This document shows, piece after piece, positions 13,834 to 14,415 of a stretch of DNA of 14,415 nucleotides (position 1 is its first letter; each line of letters begins with the position of its first letter). The position numbers and the translations under genes are program-made. Source of the stretch: CAZWFW01 sp964633445 (GTDB lineage: Archaea > Undinarchaeota > CAZWFW01); contig CAZWFW010000031.1 in assembly GCA_964633445.1 (NCBI GenBank), positions 1 through 14,415 on the forward strand, in the 5' to 3' direction. Under the pieces are notes generated by a model that did not search any database, was not told the DNA's origin, and saw nothing but the letters and a program-made list of their open reading frames with translations.

Positions 13834-14067
13834 ATGAGGATACCGCCAGTAAAACCAGAGAAAATACTAAAACTTCTAGTAAGGTTAGGTTTTGAAATTA
13901 AACGTAGAAAAGGTTCACATGTTATTCTGTACAACAAGGATATCAAAAAACGTATTGTTGTACCAGTACACTTCGGTAAAGAGCTGAAACCTGGATTAGT
14001 AAAATTAATAATAAAGGAAGTTGGGCTCTCCCAGGAAGAATTCCTTAGATTACTTAAAGAGATTTAA
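13834..14067 (+). CDS. hicA: HicA-like toxin (mRNA interferase family)
   Basis: The protein is 77 aa with the compact double-stranded-RNA-binding-like fold of HicA/YcfA proteins, which cut mRNA when not held by HicB. The family pattern is clear: N-terminal PVKPEKILKLLVRLGFE, then RRKGSHVIL with the conserved Gly-Ser-His (the histidine is the expected catalytic residue), a beta-strand IVVPVH, and the ending ELKPGLVKLIIKEVGLSQEEF. A TTG at 13822 would add four residues. I chose the ATG because the family usually starts just before the PVK-like segment and a TATA-like box is placed for it. It is convergent with the hicB-like gene, 7 nt apart, an unusual arrangement for this toxin-antitoxin pair. 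Confidence 0.88.
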   Translation: MRIPPVKPEKILKLLVRLGFEIKRRKGSHVILYNKDIKKRIVVPVHFGKELKPGLVKLIIKEVGLSQEEFLRLLKEI

Positions 14068-14074
14068 TTTAAAC

Positions 14075-14314
14075 CTATCCTATAGTTACATCAATTTTTT
14101 GTATGCCTACAAATTCTAAATTATCTTCTTCTTTTTCTTCTTCACCTAAAGTCTCTAAATACAACTCTATAGCTTCCTTAATATTATTTACACATTCTTC
14201 TAAACTTTCCCCCTGAGAGAAGCATCCAGGTAATTCAGGAACACAAGCTACATACCCTCCTATATCGATATCCTTAAAAATAATAACAGTATAGCTTCTC
14301 TTCTTTAGACTCAT
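14075..14314 (-). CDS. hicB: HicB-like antitoxin
   Basis: The protein is 79 aa, of the HicB (UPF0150) family, whose partial RNase H-like fold binds and inhibits HicA. The hallmark is visible: YTVIIFKDIDIGGYVACVP followed by ELPGCFSQGES, then the helix LEECVNNIKEAIELYLE and an acidic linker (EEEKEED). It lacks the C-terminal helix-turn-helix or ribbon-helix-helix DNA-binding domain of longer HicB proteins, so it is unlikely to repress its own promoter. It lies on the opposite strand to hicA, tail to tail, so the two cannot share a transcript. A TATA-like TTATAAAT (minus strand, 14328-14336) lies close upstream. Confidence 0.88.
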   Translation of the reverse strand: MSLKKRSYTVIIFKDIDIGGYVACVPELPGCFSQGESLEECVNNIKEAIELYLETLGEEEKEEDNLEFVGIQKIDVTIG

Positions 14315-14359
14315 TTTACTATCTTTTATTTATAATTGCAAAAATTAATAAGTTTTAAT

Positions 14360-14415
14360 GTGGTTTCATTAAAAAAATTTGAGAAGGATTATTTAGCTCA
14401 AGCTGATTGGGAAGT
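14360..14415 (+). CDS. possible start of a gene running off the window
   Basis: From GTG at 14360 the frame is open to the last base and reads as a plausible protein start (MVSLKKFEKDYLAQADWE). The same frame is open back to 14336, where TTG is another possible start. The short length prevents any identification, and chance is not excluded. Confidence 0.3.
   Translation, partial: MVSLKKFEKDYLAQADWE

Overview
The window looks like a piece of an AT-rich archaeal chromosome. The ribosomal proteins L2 and S19 are of the archaeal type, there is a HerA/DUF87 ATPase, TATA-like boxes lie 25-45 nt upstream of several starts, and GGAGG Shine-Dalgarno sites precede others (one fully matches the 3' end of archaeal 16S rRNA). 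An oxygen-sensitive class III ribonucleotide reductase suggests an anaerobe. A GC-rich RNA-like island in AT-rich surroundings is what a thermophile would show, but this is inference. I cannot name the lineage.

Layout. 1-2092, plus strand: a possible tail of an upstream gene, then a PAP2 membrane phosphatase overlapping a HerA-like ATPase with a C-terminal winged helix. 2056-6952, minus strand: one tightly packed unit read rpl2 - rps19 - pstS - pstC - pstA - pstB - phoU. Its genes overlap or lie at most 2 nt apart, so a complete phosphate importer and its regulator appear to be expressed from a ribosomal-protein promoter. The usual S10-cluster neighbours (L23 upstream, L22/S3 downstream) are absent. 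pstA and pstC share a perfectly identical 118-bp segment covering the EAA coupling loop, most simply explained by recent gene conversion.

6953-7337 is the only long gene-free stretch. It holds the rpl2 promoter, a GC-rich island (about 7105-7250) that can form two mutually exclusive long hairpins, and the promoter and ribosome-binding site of the next gene. 7338-8767, plus strand: a FIST-domain sensor protein translationally coupled to an unknown 75-residue helical protein. 8764-10184, minus strand: thioredoxin followed by a Glu/Leu/Phe/Val-type dehydrogenase, probably glutamate dehydrogenase. 10338-13751, plus strand: anaerobic ribonucleoside-triphosphate reductase (nrdD) interrupted by a 418-residue intein. 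The intein has a LAGLIDADG homing endonuclease, a zinc-ribbon insertion and an unusual N-terminal serine. It sits at the conserved Tyr-Cys-Ala-Gly-Trp segment. Thioredoxin and nrdD are divergent across a 153-bp gap with a perfect inverted repeat.

13834-14314: a HicA-like toxin and a HicB-like antitoxin, arranged tail to tail rather than in the usual same-strand operon. The window ends in what may be the start of another plus-strand gene.

The most notable points are the bi-stable RNA candidate at 7105-7250, the pstA/pstC gene conversion, the ribosomal-phosphate operon fusion, the Ser1 zinc-ribbon intein in nrdD and the convergent hicA/hicB pair. No tRNA, rRNA, CRISPR array or transposase gene was seen.
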